A DNA stretch of 64,000 bases from Ensifer adhaerens (GCF_001270265.1 NZ_LGAP01000015.1:62001-126000), one strand, 5' to 3'; shown: positions 8,984 to 17,891, numbered from the stretch's first letter. The notes: generated from the sequence alone by a model not told the origin. Numbers and translations are program-made.

Positions 8984-10519
8984 TCATTCTCCCCGCGGAT
9001 AGCGTTTGGATTCCTCGAGATTGTCGAGGTTCATGTGGTTGCGCATGTAGCGTTCAGATGCCTTTTGCAGCGGCTGATGGTCCCAGGGATAGTAGGCGCC
9101 GTTCCGCAGCGCCTCGTAGACCACCCAGCGCCGGGCCTGGTTTTCGCGCACCGCGGCATCGAAGGCCTCCATGTCCCAGTGGGCGGCGCACATGTCGCGA
9201 AACGCATTGAGCGTTGCCGCCTGCACCGGTGTCTCCGGGTTTGCTGCGAGGTTCTTCAGTTCCAGCGGATCGGTTTCGAGATCATAGAGCTGATCCGGGT
9301 CAAGCGCGCAGTGGATATATTTCCACTTGCCCTCGCGAATGGCGACCAGCGGCGCGTAGGACGCTTCCGCAGCGTACTCCATCAGCACCGGCTCCGTGCG
9401 CTCCTCGCCGTTGATGACAGGCACGAGGCTGATGCCGTCCGTCCAGGGCTTCACCTCGTCCATCGAGATACCGGCAAGGTCGCAAAGCGTCGGCGTCACG
9501 TCGAGGTTCGATGTCGGTGCCAGATGCAGGCCGGGCGCTACGCTGGGGCCGGCGACCATCAGGGGCACGCGCGCCGAGCCTTCGAAGAAGTTCATCTTGA
9601 ACCACAGGCCGCGCTCGCCCAGCATGTCGCCATGGTCTGAGCAGAACAGGATCAGCGTGTTGTCGAGCATCCGGGTGCGCGTCAGCGTATCGATCAGTTC
9701 GCCGACCTTTTCGTCGAGATAGGAGATGTTGGCGAAGTAGGCGCGACGCGAGCGGCGGATGTTGTCTTCCGTGAGGTCGAAATTGACGTAGTCGCAGGAA
9801 TGCATGATGCGCTTGGAGTGCGGATCCTGCTCTTCCTCCGGCAGCATGCCGATCTCGGGCAACAGATGCTCGCAGTCCTCGTAGAGATCCCAGAATTTCT
9901 TGCGCGCGACATAGGGGTCGTGCGGATGGGTGAAGGAGACGGTCAGGCACCAGGGGCGGCGACCGGCATCGTCGTTCTCGCGCGACAGCTGGTAGAGCTT
10001 CTGGTTGGCGAGGAAGGCAACCTCGTCGTCATACTCCATCTGGTTGGTGATCTCGGCGACGCCGGCGCCCGTGACCGAGCCGAGGTTGTGGTACCACCAG
10101 TCGATGCGTTCGCCCGGCTTGCGATAGTTCGGCGTCCAGCCGAAATCGGCGGGATAGATGTCGGTCGTCAGGCGCTCCTCGAAACCATGTAGTTGGTCCG
10201 GACCGACGAAATGCATCTTGCCCGACAGCGCCGTGTAATAGCCGGCGCGGCGCAGATGATGGGCATAGGTCGGGATCGACGACTGGTATTCGGCGGCGTT
10301 GTCGTAGACGCGGGTGCGGCTCGGCAACTGACCGGCCATGAATGAGGCGCGGGCCGGCGCGCAGAGCGGCGATGAGGTGTAGTTGTTGCGAAAGCGGGCG
10401 GAGCGGGCGGCAAGGGTCTTCAGGTTCGGCGCATGCAGGAATTCCGCCGGGCCGTCCGGAAAGAACTTTCCGTTCAGCTGGTCGACCATGATGATCAGGA
10501 TATTCGGTCTGGCGGTCAT
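8984..10519 (-). CDS. betC: Choline sulfatase
   Basis: A 511-residue sulfatase that hydrolyses choline-O-sulfate to choline and sulfate, feeding BetA. The formylglycine consensus is present as [18 protein letters not shown] (CxPxR, Cys about residue 54), and metal-binding [12 protein letters not shown] opens the protein. The C terminus has the tail typical of BetC. Its ATG (10519) overlaps the betI stop by four bases (ATGA). The enzyme needs a formylglycine-generating activity, which is not encoded in this window. Released sulfate could link this operon to cysH at the left edge, which is only a metabolic inference. Confidence 0.96.
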   Translation of the reverse strand: MTARPNILIIMVDQLNGKFFPDGPAEFLHAPNLKTLAARSARFRNNYTSSPLCAPARASFMAGQLPSRTRVYDNAAEYQSSIPTYAHHLRRAGYYTALSGKMHFVGPDQLHGFEERLTTDIYPADFGWTPNYRKPGERIDWWYHNLGSVTGAGVAEITNQMEYDDEVAFLANQKLYQLSRENDDAGRRPWCLTVSFTHPHDPYVARKKFWDLYEDCEHLLPEIGMLPEEEQDPHSKRIMHSCDYVNFDLTEDNIRRSRRAYFANISYLDEKVGELIDTLTRTRMLDNTLILFCSDHGDMLGERGLWFKMNFFEGSARVPLMVAGPSVAPGLHLAPTSNLDVTPTLCDLAGISMDEVKPWTDGISLVPVINGEERTEPVLMEYAAEASYAPLVAIREGKWKYIHCALDPDQLYDLETDPLELKNLAANPETPVQAATLNAFRDMCAAHWDMEAFDAAVRENQARRWVVYEALRNGAYYPWDHQPLQKASERYMRNHMNLDNLEESKRYPRGE

Positions 10520-11118
10520 ATGGCCCGTCCTTGGCGGTGGAGCTGGTCAAGATGCGAGGTGACGTAGTCTTCCGTCAGCGCGATCGAGGCCTCGATGCCG
10601 ATCGGCGCAGAGCGCAGACTCTGGCGGATGTAGAGCCCGTCGATCATCGCAGCTGCGCCTTCCGCGATGCGTTCCGCGTCATCGACAGGGCAAAGCGCCT
10701 TGAGGCTCGCCATCAGGTTGGAGCGCAGTCGCCGGGCATAGACGACGAGGAAGCGGCGCACGTCCTCCGAGCGCTGCGCTTCGGAATAGAAGGCAAGCCA
10801 GGCGGCGATGGTGTCAGGCGCAAACTGGCTTGCCTGGAACGACACGCGGATCAATGCGCTCAGCTTCTCGCGCGGCGTTGCCGCTACGCTCAACGCCGTC
10901 ACCGTATCGTCGCGCAGCTGCCTTAGAAGGCTGCGGACTGTCTCGATCAGCAACTGTTCCTTGCTGCCGAAATAGTGATGGGCAAGCGCTGGGGAGACGC
11001 CGGCATTGCGGGCAATCTCGGACATGGTGACGGCCAGCGTGCCCTGATCGCCGATCACGCGCAGCGCTGCATCCACCAGCGCCTTGCGACGCACCGGCTC
11101 CATTCCGACCTTGGGCAT
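10516..11118 (-). CDS. betI: TetR-family repressor of the bet operon
   Basis: A 200-residue TetR regulator that releases its operator in response to choline. The helix-turn-helix region is MSEIARNAGVSPALAHHYFGSKEQLL (about residues 29-54). The ligand domain contains the BetI-type AWLAFYSEAQRSEDVRRFL, MIDGLYIRQSL and a C-terminal TEDYVTSHL. It is the first gene of the operon and overlaps betC by four bases. The ATG at 11118 follows AAGGGAGAGA. The operator and promoter lie just upstream, so it regulates itself and the enzymes. Confidence 0.95.
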   Translation of the reverse strand: MPKVGMEPVRRKALVDAALRVIGDQGTLAVTMSEIARNAGVSPALAHHYFGSKEQLLIETVRSLLRQLRDDTVTALSVAATPREKLSALIRVSFQASQFAPDTIAAWLAFYSEAQRSEDVRRFLVVYARRLRSNLMASLKALCPVDDAERIAEGAAAMIDGLYIRQSLRSAPIGIEASIALTEDYVTSHLDQLHRQGRAI

Positions 11119-11141
11119 CCGTCTCTCCCTTGACGAGGGTC

Positions 11142-11170
11142 AGTTTATTTTTGATTGACTCATCAATCAA
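11142..11170 (-). promoter_or_regulatory. bet operon promoter and BetI operator
   Basis: An inverted repeat TTGATTGA-N4-TCAATCAA (11151-11170) lies about 35 bases upstream of betI. On the minus strand it overlaps a TTGATT -35 (11170-11165), followed after 17 bases by a TAAACT -10 (11147-11142). The TTGATTG half-site resembles the BetI site of enteric bacteria. Repressor binding would directly block RNA polymerase. Confidence 0.75.
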
Positions 11171-11263
11171 TAAAAATCTGCGATGTTTTCTCTTTCTTTT
11201 TACAGAGAAATCCGGCTCAATCCGTTGGTAGCGTTCTGGATACTCGAAGGACTGGAGGTTGAA

Positions 11264-11812
11264 ATGACCGATGCATTCGATCCGGCTGGCAAGGCGGCGA
11301 TTGCCGGCAAATGGGGATGGTTCGTCGCGCTCGGCGTGCTCCTGATCATGTGCGGCGGTCTTGCCTTCGGCAATCTGCTGATGGCGACGGTGGCCTCGGT
11401 CTATTATGTCGGGCTGATCATGCTGATCGGCGGCCTGCTCAATCTCGCCCATGCCTTCCAGGTCAAGGGCTGGGACAGCGTACTCTATTGGGTGCTGAGC
11501 GGCGCCTGCTACGCCATTGCCGGGCTATTCGCCTTCATCAATCCGGTGCTGGCTTCGTCCGTCCTCACCTTCCTGATGGCCGTGGCGCTGATCGTTGCCG
11601 GTTGCTTCCGCATCTGGGTCAGCTTCAAACTGCGGCCGATCCAGGGCTGGGGCTGGGTCGCACTCGGCGGCCTGGTCACGCTCGCCGCCGGTCTGATCAT
11701 TGCTGCCGGCTGGCCGGTCAACAGCCTGTGGATCCTCGGCCTGTTCCTGGCGGTCGATCTGGTGATGCAGGGCCTGTCGCTGATCGCGTTTGGGGTTTTG
11801 GCGAAGGGCTAA
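11264..11812 (+). CDS. HdeD-family membrane protein
   Basis: A 182-residue integral membrane protein with about six hydrophobic helices in the HdeD/DUF308 arrangement (GWFVALGVLLIMCGGLAFGN opens the first). HdeD is linked to acid resistance in E. coli, but the function in rhizobia is not established. I chose the ATG at 11264 because it follows GGAGG with a six-base spacing; the upstream in-frame codons from 11183 include the AT-rich bet regulatory region. It diverges from betI and could share the BetI-controlled intergenic region. Confidence 0.8.
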   Translation: MTDAFDPAGKAAIAGKWGWFVALGVLLIMCGGLAFGNLLMATVASVYYVGLIMLIGGLLNLAHAFQVKGWDSVLYWVLSGACYAIAGLFAFINPVLASSVLTFLMAVALIVAGCFRIWVSFKLRPIQGWGWVALGGLVTLAAGLIIAAGWPVNSLWILGLFLAVDLVMQGLSLIAFGVLAKG

Positions 11813-11816
11813 GCCG

Positions 11817-12398
11817 CTAGGCTCGTGAGCTGTCGCCACCCTGGAGAAGTGCTGCAAGCAGCGCAAGCATTTCAGCGCGTAGATCGGCGAGTTCGCCTGA
11901 GGCGAGCGCCTCCAGCCCGATCAGGGCGCCATAGAGAATGTTTGCGCCGCTTCGGCTAAAGGCGGTGCAAAAGCCGCATCGCTCGAACAGTTCGGCGACA
12001 TAGGCGAGCCGCCGCTGGTCCACCGCCCTGAGTATGGTCGCGGCAGCGCTGTCGTAACGTGCCCATTCGCGGATTGCGCCTTCCGCACGAACGCCACCAT
12101 AGGCGAGGTTGCGATCGTCGGTGGCAGCCTCCACCAGCAGCCTCAGCTGTTCGCGCCCCGACCCGTCGTTCGCTTCGAGATCCGCGATGATCGCATCCGT
12201 GGCTTGGCTGGACCAGTGCGCGAGCATCTGCGCCTTGAGATCCGGCACATCCTTGAAATGCCAGTAGAACGAACCCTTGCTGACTTTCAGATCGCGCGCG
12301 ATCGCCTCGACCCTGATTGCCTGCACGCCTCCGCGCGACAGCGCACGGAAGGCCGCCTTGATCCAGTCGTCGCTCGAAAGGGATGTTTTTGTTGTCAT
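11817..12398 (-). CDS. TetR-family regulator
   Basis: About 193 residues. The N-terminal helix-turn-helix (AIRVEAIARDLKVSKGSFYWHF, about residues 24-45) is a classic TetR DNA-binding domain; the ligand domain is not assignable. It ends four bases from the converging hdeD-like gene. The ATG at 12398 follows a GGA-rich stretch, while an alternative ATG at 12416 lies inside the operator. It is divergent from two small membrane-protein genes, and two copies of a palindrome sit in the gap, so autoregulation and control of those genes are likely. Confidence 0.85.
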   Translation of the reverse strand: MTTKTSLSSDDWIKAAFRALSRGGVQAIRVEAIARDLKVSKGSFYWHFKDVPDLKAQMLAHWSSQATDAIIADLEANDGSGREQLRLLVEAATDDRNLAYGGVRAEGAIREWARYDSAAATILRAVDQRRLAYVAELFERCGFCTAFSRSGANILYGALIGLEALASGELADLRAEMLALLAALLQGGDSSRA

Positions 12399-12407
12399 TT
12401 CGCATCC

Positions 12408-12460
12408 ATACGCCACCGTATTGACTCACGCAACAGGTGTGCGTACATACGCTACCGTAT
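12408..12460. promoter_or_regulatory. Tandem TetR operators
   Basis: Two 14-base copies of ATACG-CYAC-CGTAT, at 12408-12421 and 12447-12460, share 5-base inverted arms and differ at one central base. Their centres are 39 bases apart. They lie between the divergent TetR gene and the membrane-protein gene at 12483, so they are the likely binding sites of that TetR protein. Confidence 0.75.
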
Positions 12461-12482
12461 GGTTGGTTTTGGAGATGAGACC

Positions 12483-12884
12483 ATGAACCTTTGGCTTCTT
12501 TCGGCAGCGGCACTTTCATTTCTGACCACAGGCATTCATGTGCTGGCGGGCGGACCCGACGTGCATGATCCGTTGCTTGCGGCTGATATTTCGCCCGTCC
12601 TCAAGGTCTATGTGTCGCTGCTTTGGCATGCGACATCAGCCGTCCTTGCCGTCAACAGCGTCGCCTTGCTTTGGGCATCGGCCGCCCGCCGCCATCGGCA
12701 GACGCTCGCCGGTGCCGTCGTTGCGCAATATCTCGCCTATGCCGGCCTCTTCATCGGCTACGGGCTCGCCTATGTCGGCACCCTCTGGCAGACGCCGCAA
12801 TGGATCGTGTTCCTGCTGATCTCCGCTCTCGCACTGTTGGGGTTGCGTTCAACGCCCTTGAAGTTGAGCAAGTTGGCCGCCTGA
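12483..12884 (+). CDS. Small four-helix membrane protein
   Basis: A 133-residue hydrophobic protein with four predicted membrane helices (near residues 1-22, 38-60, 72-95 and 100-122) and a His/Gly-rich first loop (GIHVLAGGPDVHDP). GGAG precedes the ATG by 6-7 bases. I recognise no characterised family. It is the first gene downstream of the tandem operators and is followed 22 bases later by a DUF3995 gene, forming a TetR-controlled two-gene unit. Confidence 0.7.
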   Translation: MNLWLLSAAALSFLTTGIHVLAGGPDVHDPLLAADISPVLKVYVSLLWHATSAVLAVNSVALLWASAARRHRQTLAGAVVAQYLAYAGLFIGYGLAYVGTLWQTPQWIVFLLISALALLGLRSTPLKLSKLAA

Positions 12885-12906
12885 GCGCAGCGGCCAGAAC
12901 CTTTCG

Positions 12907-13356
12907 ATGGAGGATAAGTTGGTATCACTTGTGTCTGCTTCGGCAATTTGCCTTGTTCTTTCGGTGATTGCCGTCCTTCACGCCTATTGGGCTTGGGGTG
13001 GCCTCTGGCCGGGTCACGACGAAGCGTCCCTGGCGAAAACCGTCGTCGGCGCGTCCGGCTTGGAAACCATGCCATCCGCCGGCTTGACGGTGTTGGTCGC
13101 GATCCTGATCTTCATCGCAGGCCTGTTGCCACTGATATTTGTTTCTGGTGTGCCATCGATCTTGCCGGCGAGCTTGGTATGGATGGGAATGGTGCTGATT
13201 GCCGCTATCTTTCTTGTCCGCGGCGTCCTTGCGTTCACGCCGATCTTCCGTGGCCGCCATCCGCAGGAGCCTTTCGCCACTCTGGACCGGCGTCTCTATG
13301 GGCCTTTGTGCCTGGTTATCGGTGTCGGCCATGTCCCCGTTCTTGCTCTCGCCTGA
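12907..13356 (+). CDS. DUF3995-family membrane protein
   Basis: A 149-residue protein with four membrane helices. The motif HAYWAWGGLWPG after the first helix and the conserved second half (GPLCLVIGVGHVPVLAL) match DUF3995. The family has no known activity. It is the second gene of the TetR-controlled unit and shares the strand and close spacing with the gene before it. The ATG at 12907 follows a GGA-rich stretch; no other start fits. Confidence 0.75.
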   Translation: MEDKLVSLVSASAICLVLSVIAVLHAYWAWGGLWPGHDEASLAKTVVGASGLETMPSAGLTVLVAILIFIAGLLPLIFVSGVPSILPASLVWMGMVLIAAIFLVRGVLAFTPIFRGRHPQEPFATLDRRLYGPLCLVIGVGHVPVLALA

Positions 13357-13556
13357 ACCTGCAGCGACACGTTATCCGCAGTTTCGAAAAGCTAGATGAA
13401 ACTGCTGATTTTATTAGCAAGTTCGACAGTGATCAGCGCGGGCGGAGCTGTCATGTAGCTTTCATCAAAGCTTCATACAGGGGAAAGACTTCGTTGACTC
13501 TTGGCCGCCATGCTGCGGCCGTCCGATCGTCCGTTCTCAAGTTTCTGGAGCCCGGC

Positions 13557-15353
13557 ATGTCCGCCGCCCCCGCCGAAATTCTCTCGCTTCGCCGGTTCGG
13601 CGACGACCAGATCGTAACGCTTGCAAAGCTTGTGATCGAAAGCGCCTTCCAGCCGATCGTCGAGGCGGCAACCGGCGCCGTCTTCGGCTACGAGTCGCTG
13701 ATGCGCGGCTTTCAAAAGCTGGGCTTTGCCTCGCCGCTGGAATTGCTCGATAAGGCCGAGGAGGCCGGCCAGCTTCTGGCGCTTGAGCATATGGTCAACA
13801 GCCGCGCCGTCGCCGCATTCGCGACGTTGCCGGAGTTCTCCACCCGCACGCTGTTCCTGAATTTCGATTCCCGCCTCGTCGGCGGCGAAAACGCGATTGT
13901 CGAGCGCCTCGTCAACCACCTGAAACGCGCCAACATCGCGCCGTCGTCGCTGTGTTTCGAGCTGTCCGAGCGCTTCGACAGCGGCAAGATGCCGGATTTC
14001 TCGGCGCTCGTCCGCGAGCTCCGGCTGGCCGGTTTCAAGCTGGCCATCGATGATTTTGGCGCCGGTTTCAACGGCCTCAAACTGCTCTGTGATCAGCCCG
14101 TCGATTATGTGAAGATCGACAGGCACTTCATTTCCGGCATCGAGGCGGATGCGCGCAAGCGTCACCTCGTGCGCCACACCGTCAACACCGCCCATGTGCT
14201 CGGCACTCGGGTCATTGCCGAAGGCGTCGAGACCGAGGCGGAATTCCAGACCTGTCGCGACCTCGGCTGCGACCTGGTGCAGGGCTATTTCATCGCCCGA
14301 CCGACGACGCACTTGAGCGAATTGCAGCCGGCCTATCCGCATCTGGCCGTGAATGGCGGCGGTCACCGGTCGTCGGCGACGCTCGACAGCATTCTCATCC
14401 GCAAGCAGATCGAGCAATTGCCGACGGTGCGCGAAAGCGACGAACTCGAATCCGCGTTCGATCTCTTCCGCCTCAATCCGCGCCAGCCATTCTTTCCGGT
14501 ACTCAACGCCAATGGCGAGCCGCGCGGCATTCTGCACGAATACCACGTCAAGGAGATGATCTATCACCCCTTCGGCCGCGATCTGCTCAAGAACCGGCTC
14601 TACCAGCGCCGCATCTCGCATTTCGCAAGCCCGGCGCCGATCGCCGATCTCGATACGCCGGCCGACGAGATGCTGAAGATCTTCGCCGGCATGGACGGCA
14701 GCGATTGCGTGATCCTGACCGAGAACATGCGTTACGCCGGCATTCTGTCGGCATCGTCGCTCCTCAAGATCATCAACGAGAAGCAGTTGAAGACGGCGCA
14801 GGAGCAGAACCCGTTGACCGGGCTGCCCGGCAATCGCGCCATCCGCGATTACGTTCAGGACGCGATCCTCGACGGCGATCAGCCGCGCTATTTCTGCTAC
14901 TGCGACTTCGACAATTTCAAGCCGTTCAACGATACCTACGGTTTCCAGAAAGGCGACCTGGCTATCTCGCTTTTCGCGGCATTGCTGCGACGGCATTTCA
15001 TCGGCGAAGAGAAGTTCCTCGGTCATGTCGGCGGCGACGATTTCTTCGTCGGCATCAGCGGTTGCTCGGTCGATGAGCTGCAGGCCATCCTTCACCGCCT
15101 GCTCGACGATTTTGCCTCCGATGTCCGCCAGCTCTATCTGCCGGAGCATCAGGCAGAGGGGCGCATCAGCGGTCACGGTCGCGATGGCACGGCCAAGGAT
15201 TTTCCGCTGATGCGCTGCTCAATCGCCGTGCTCGGGCTACCGGAAGGCTTCGTCTTCTCCGACACCCAGGCCGTGAGCGCCCGGATCGCCGAGATCAAAT
15301 CTCGCGCCAAGACCAGCGCCAGCGGCCTCGTTCTGGAGGCGCTCGGCGTCTAG
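13557..15353 (+). CDS. Cyclic-di-GMP protein with EAL-CBS-GGDEF order
   Basis: About 598 residues. An N-terminal EAL phosphodiesterase domain (residues 25-270) has ESLMR in place of EALLR but keeps ELSER, the AIDDFGAG metal motif, VKID and AEGVET. A central pair of CBS-like modules (about 290-410) would bind nucleotides. A C-terminal GGDEF domain carries GGDDF at residues 492-496. The reversed order (EAL first) with CBS modules is a known but minor architecture. The start at 13557 follows TGGAG with six-base spacing; the frame is open further upstream across the DUF3995 region, but that is a shadow. EAL residues look intact; whether the GGDDF half makes c-di-GMP or only binds GTP cannot be told. 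Confidence 0.88.
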   Translation: MSAAPAEILSLRRFGDDQIVTLAKLVIESAFQPIVEAATGAVFGYESLMRGFQKLGFASPLELLDKAEEAGQLLALEHMVNSRAVAAFATLPEFSTRTLFLNFDSRLVGGENAIVERLVNHLKRANIAPSSLCFELSERFDSGKMPDFSALVRELRLAGFKLAIDDFGAGFNGLKLLCDQPVDYVKIDRHFISGIEADARKRHLVRHTVNTAHVLGTRVIAEGVETEAEFQTCRDLGCDLVQGYFIARPTTHLSELQPAYPHLAVNGGGHRSSATLDSILIRKQIEQLPTVRESDELESAFDLFRLNPRQPFFPVLNANGEPRGILHEYHVKEMIYHPFGRDLLKNRLYQRRISHFASPAPIADLDTPADEMLKIFAGMDGSDCVILTENMRYAGILSASSLLKIINEKQLKTAQEQNPLTGLPGNRAIRDYVQDAILDGDQPRYFCYCDFDNFKPFNDTYGFQKGDLAISLFAALLRRHFIGEEKFLGHVGGDDFFVGISGCSVDELQAILHRLLDDFASDVRQLYLPEHQAEGRISGHGRDGTAKDFPLMRCSIAVLGLPEGFVFSDTQAVSARIAEIKSRAKTSASGLVLEALGV

Positions 15354-15407
15354 CGCGCGTGGATCGGCAAACACGTTGCCGTCTGCATTTAGTGCCGCTG
15401 CGTCCAT

Positions 15408-15995
15408 TTACGTCTGGGTTTTCGGCAGGCGGTGGACGAGGTAGTCGCGCATCTGCGCCAGCGCCATGTCGCGTGTCAGTCCTTCCGACTGCAGCCCGAG
15501 CCGCAGCCACAACCCGTCGATCAACGAAGTAATCGCAAGCGCCACATCTTCGCACTCGCTCGCAGGCAGGATGTGCGTCAGAGCCGACAGCAGGTTCGAC
15601 CGCATCCTTGCGTGAATGATCGTCTGAATCCGCGCCAATTGCGGTTCGCGCGGCACCTCGGCGCAAAGCGACAGCCAGGCATGGCAGACGGAAGGCTGGA
15701 AGAAGCGCTCCTCGAAATTGGCCTCGATGATTGCCTCCAGCCGCTCAAGCGGCGTGCGTGCGCGGTTCAGCCGTTCGACCACCGCTTCTTTCAACGAAGC
15801 ATTCGCTTCGCGCATGGCGTGTTCGAAGAGCTCCTGCTTGTTGGCAAAATAATGCAGCACGATGCCCTTAGAGGCGCCGGCATGCGTCGCCACTTTCTCT
15901 AGGGTCGCCCCGGCCATTCCCTCTTTCTGCAAGACCTCGAAGGCCGCCCGCCGCAGCTCGCGGCGCCTGATCTCGCTGATCTTCGTCAATCGCAT
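15408..15995 (-). CDS. BetI-like TetR-family repressor
   Basis: A 195-residue TetR protein with HTH segment ATLEKVATHAGASKGIVLHYFANKQELF (about 29-56) and a ligand domain resembling BetI (HAWLSLCAEVPREPQL, SLIDGLWLRLGLQ, then MRDYLVHRL). It is a paralogue of the bet-operon repressor at 10516-11118. It diverges from a choline-binding-protein gene, and a perfect palindrome lies between them, so it probably regulates that gene and itself with choline or a related compound as ligand. Confidence 0.85.
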   Translation of the reverse strand: MRLTKISEIRRRELRRAAFEVLQKEGMAGATLEKVATHAGASKGIVLHYFANKQELFEHAMREANASLKEAVVERLNRARTPLERLEAIIEANFEERFFQPSVCHAWLSLCAEVPREPQLARIQTIIHARMRSNLLSALTHILPASECEDVALAITSLIDGLWLRLGLQSEGLTRDMALAQMRDYLVHRLPKTQT

Positions 15996-16049
15996 GCGTC
16001 TTCTCCCCAGCGATTCTCACATTGACAAACTTTCCAGGAAGATCAATTG

Positions 16050-16065
16050 TTGACCCATGGGTCAA
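16050..16065. promoter_or_regulatory. Palindromic operator of the BetI-like repressor
   Basis: TTGACCCATGGGTCAA is a perfect 16-base palindrome in the 100-base gap between the divergent repressor and choX-like genes. Its half-site differs from the TTGATTGA half-site in front of betI, so the two repressors need not cross-regulate. Confidence 0.8.
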
Positions 16066-16098
16066 TTTAAAGTCCGAATGGACAATTGAGGGATCGCG

Positions 16099-17034
16099 AT
16101 GCTGTATTTGAAGAGCCTGATATCTGCCGCTGCTCTGTTGACCGCCACGAGTTCCGCCTTTGCGGGCGATCCGCAGGCATGCAAAAGCGTGCGGTTGGCG
16201 GAACCGGGCTGGAACGATCTGGCCTTTACGACCGGCGTCGGGCTGAGCCTGCTGAAGGCGCTTGGATATGAGCCGGAAAGCAAGCTTCTCGGCATCGACG
16301 TCATCTATACGAGCCTGCGCAGCAAGGATCTCGACGTCTTTCTCGGCTACTGGGATCCGGCGATGGTCGCCTACTACAAGCCCTACCGGGAGGACGGTTC
16401 GGTCGAGACCGTGCGAACCAACCTTGAGGGGGCAAAATACACCTTTGCCGTTCCCGACTACGTCTGGGACGCGGGCGTCAAGGATTTCTCGGATCTGAAA
16501 ACCTTCGCCGACAGGTTCGAAAGGAAGATGTATGGCATCGAGCCGGGCTCCAATCAGTTGATGCTCGATGCGATCAAGGATCCGGATCTTGGTCTGGCAG
16601 ACTGGGAAGTGGTCGAGTCGAGCGAGCAGGGCATGCTGTCCGAGGTGACGCGCCGGGTTCGTGACAAGGCCTTCATCGTGTTCCAAGGCTGGGCGCCACA
16701 TCCGATGAACACCGTGTTCTCGGTGAAGTACCTGGCAGGTGGTGACAAGTTCTATGGTCCGAATTTTGGCGCGGCGACGGTGGCCACCCAGGTCCGCAAG
16801 GGGTACCTGCAGGAATGCCCGAATGTCGCCCGACTGCTGAACAACCTTGTTTTCGATGTCGATTTCGAGAACCGCGGCATGGGTTACCTGATGAATGACG
16901 GCCTGTCGCCCGACGAGGCAGGGCTTAAGTCGATCAGGCAAGAGCCGCAGCGTCTTGAAACATGGCTTGCGGGCGTGACGACCTATGACGGGCAACCGGG
17001 GCTGGCCGCGGTCAAATCCGCGCTCGGTCTTTGA
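16099..17034 (+). CDS. choX: Choline ABC transporter substrate-binding protein (ChoX-like), orphan
   Basis: A 311-residue periplasmic protein with a cleavable signal peptide (about 22 residues, ending SSAFA). It has the OpuAC/ChoX fold and the aromatic box seen in the rhizobial choline-binding protein: GWND, DVFLGYWDP, VPDYV, GIEPGSNQ and FQGWAPHPMN. Two Cys residues (QACKS near the mature N terminus, QECPN) suggest a disulfide. In S. meliloti choX is followed by choW and choV, but here no permease or ATPase gene follows, so it must use a transporter encoded elsewhere. It overlaps the next gene. Confidence 0.88.
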   Translation: MLYLKSLISAAALLTATSSAFAGDPQACKSVRLAEPGWNDLAFTTGVGLSLLKALGYEPESKLLGIDVIYTSLRSKDLDVFLGYWDPAMVAYYKPYREDGSVETVRTNLEGAKYTFAVPDYVWDAGVKDFSDLKTFADRFERKMYGIEPGSNQLMLDAIKDPDLGLADWEVVESSEQGMLSEVTRRVRDKAFIVFQGWAPHPMNTVFSVKYLAGGDKFYGPNFGAATVATQVRKGYLQECPNVARLLNNLVFDVDFENRGMGYLMNDGLSPDEAGLKSIRQEPQRLETWLAGVTTYDGQPGLAAVKSALGL

Positions 17035-17891
17035 CGGTGATCGACCAGCAGTCGTGGGCGGCGGCCAAGCGGCGGATAGAACTGCCCGGAGGCCGGCAAT
17101 TCGCCTATGTCGATCACGGGCAGGGGCCGGCGCTCCTTCTGTTGCACGGTTACTCCGATACCAGCCGCAGTTTTTCGCTGATCGCTCCATCCTTGGGCGG
17201 ATATCGCCTGATCATTCCGGACCTTGGCGGGCACGGTGGTTCGATGCCCAAGGAAGGGCTGTCGGTTGCCGAACTCGCCCACGATGTCGATCGTCTGGTC
17301 GATCGGTTGGCCATTCACGAGTTTGCGCTTGTTGGTCACTCCATGGGAGCGATGGTCGCGATCGAGATTGCCGCGCGTCGCCGGCAGGCGGTGCGTGCAT
17401 TGGTCCTGCTCTCGGGAAGCCTCAAGCCAGACTTCGGTCCAAGGACGGATGTTGCCCGGGCAATACGCGGGCTCAAAGACCCGCTTGGTCCCGATGACGA
17501 CTTCTTCGACCACTGGCATGCCTGCAGCCGGCTGGTCGACACGGCGTTCCTAAGGCATCTGCGCCGCGAAGCTGCAGCCATCCCGATGACGACTTGGCGA
17601 ACACTCCTAGATGCGCTTGCGGTGACGGACCTCAGATCGCGTGCGGCTCAGGTCAGGGCGCCGGTGCTGTGCATCGCCGGAGCACAGGATCCGCTTTTTG
17701 ATATCGGGCATCGGCAAGTTCTTGCCGAGACCTTCGCCTCCGTGCACTCGATCACGCTCGACGGTCATGGCCACAACCCACACTGGGAGAGCCCCGCCGA
17801 TGTCGCAGCGCTGATCCTTTCGTTTTTCGGCGACGAGGTCAGCCAGCCCAGATCGACATCGGACCTTTCCGCGACGCACCGGCGGCGCTAG
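17031..17891 (+). CDS. Alpha/beta hydrolase coupled to choX
   Basis: About 286 residues with the alpha/beta-hydrolase fold: HG oxyanion strand (LLLLHGYSD), nucleophile elbow GHSMG (about residue 103), acid AGAQDPLF, and catalytic His in DGHGHNPHWE. There is no signal peptide, so it acts in the cytoplasm. The start is TTG at 17031 overlapping the choX stop codon (TGA 17032-17034); GTG at 17037 is an alternative. The overlap shows coupled translation with the choline-binding protein. A role in hydrolysing an imported choline ester is attractive but inferred only from context. Confidence 0.8.
   Translation: MTVIDQQSWAAAKRRIELPGGRQFAYVDHGQGPALLLLHGYSDTSRSFSLIAPSLGGYRLIIPDLGGHGGSMPKEGLSVAELAHDVDRLVDRLAIHEFALVGHSMGAMVAIEIAARRRQAVRALVLLSGSLKPDFGPRTDVARAIRGLKDPLGPDDDFFDHWHACSRLVDTAFLRHLRREAAAIPMTTWRTLLDALAVTDLRSRAAQVRAPVLCIAGAQDPLFDIGHRQVLAETFASVHSITLDGHGHNPHWESPADVAALILSFFGDEVSQPRSTSDLSATHRRR

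Noticed and set aside
12948-13556. Upstream extension of the EAL-CBS-GGDEF frame
   Set aside because: It overlaps the DUF3995 gene, shows no domain, and a clear ribosome-binding site precedes the ATG at 13557.
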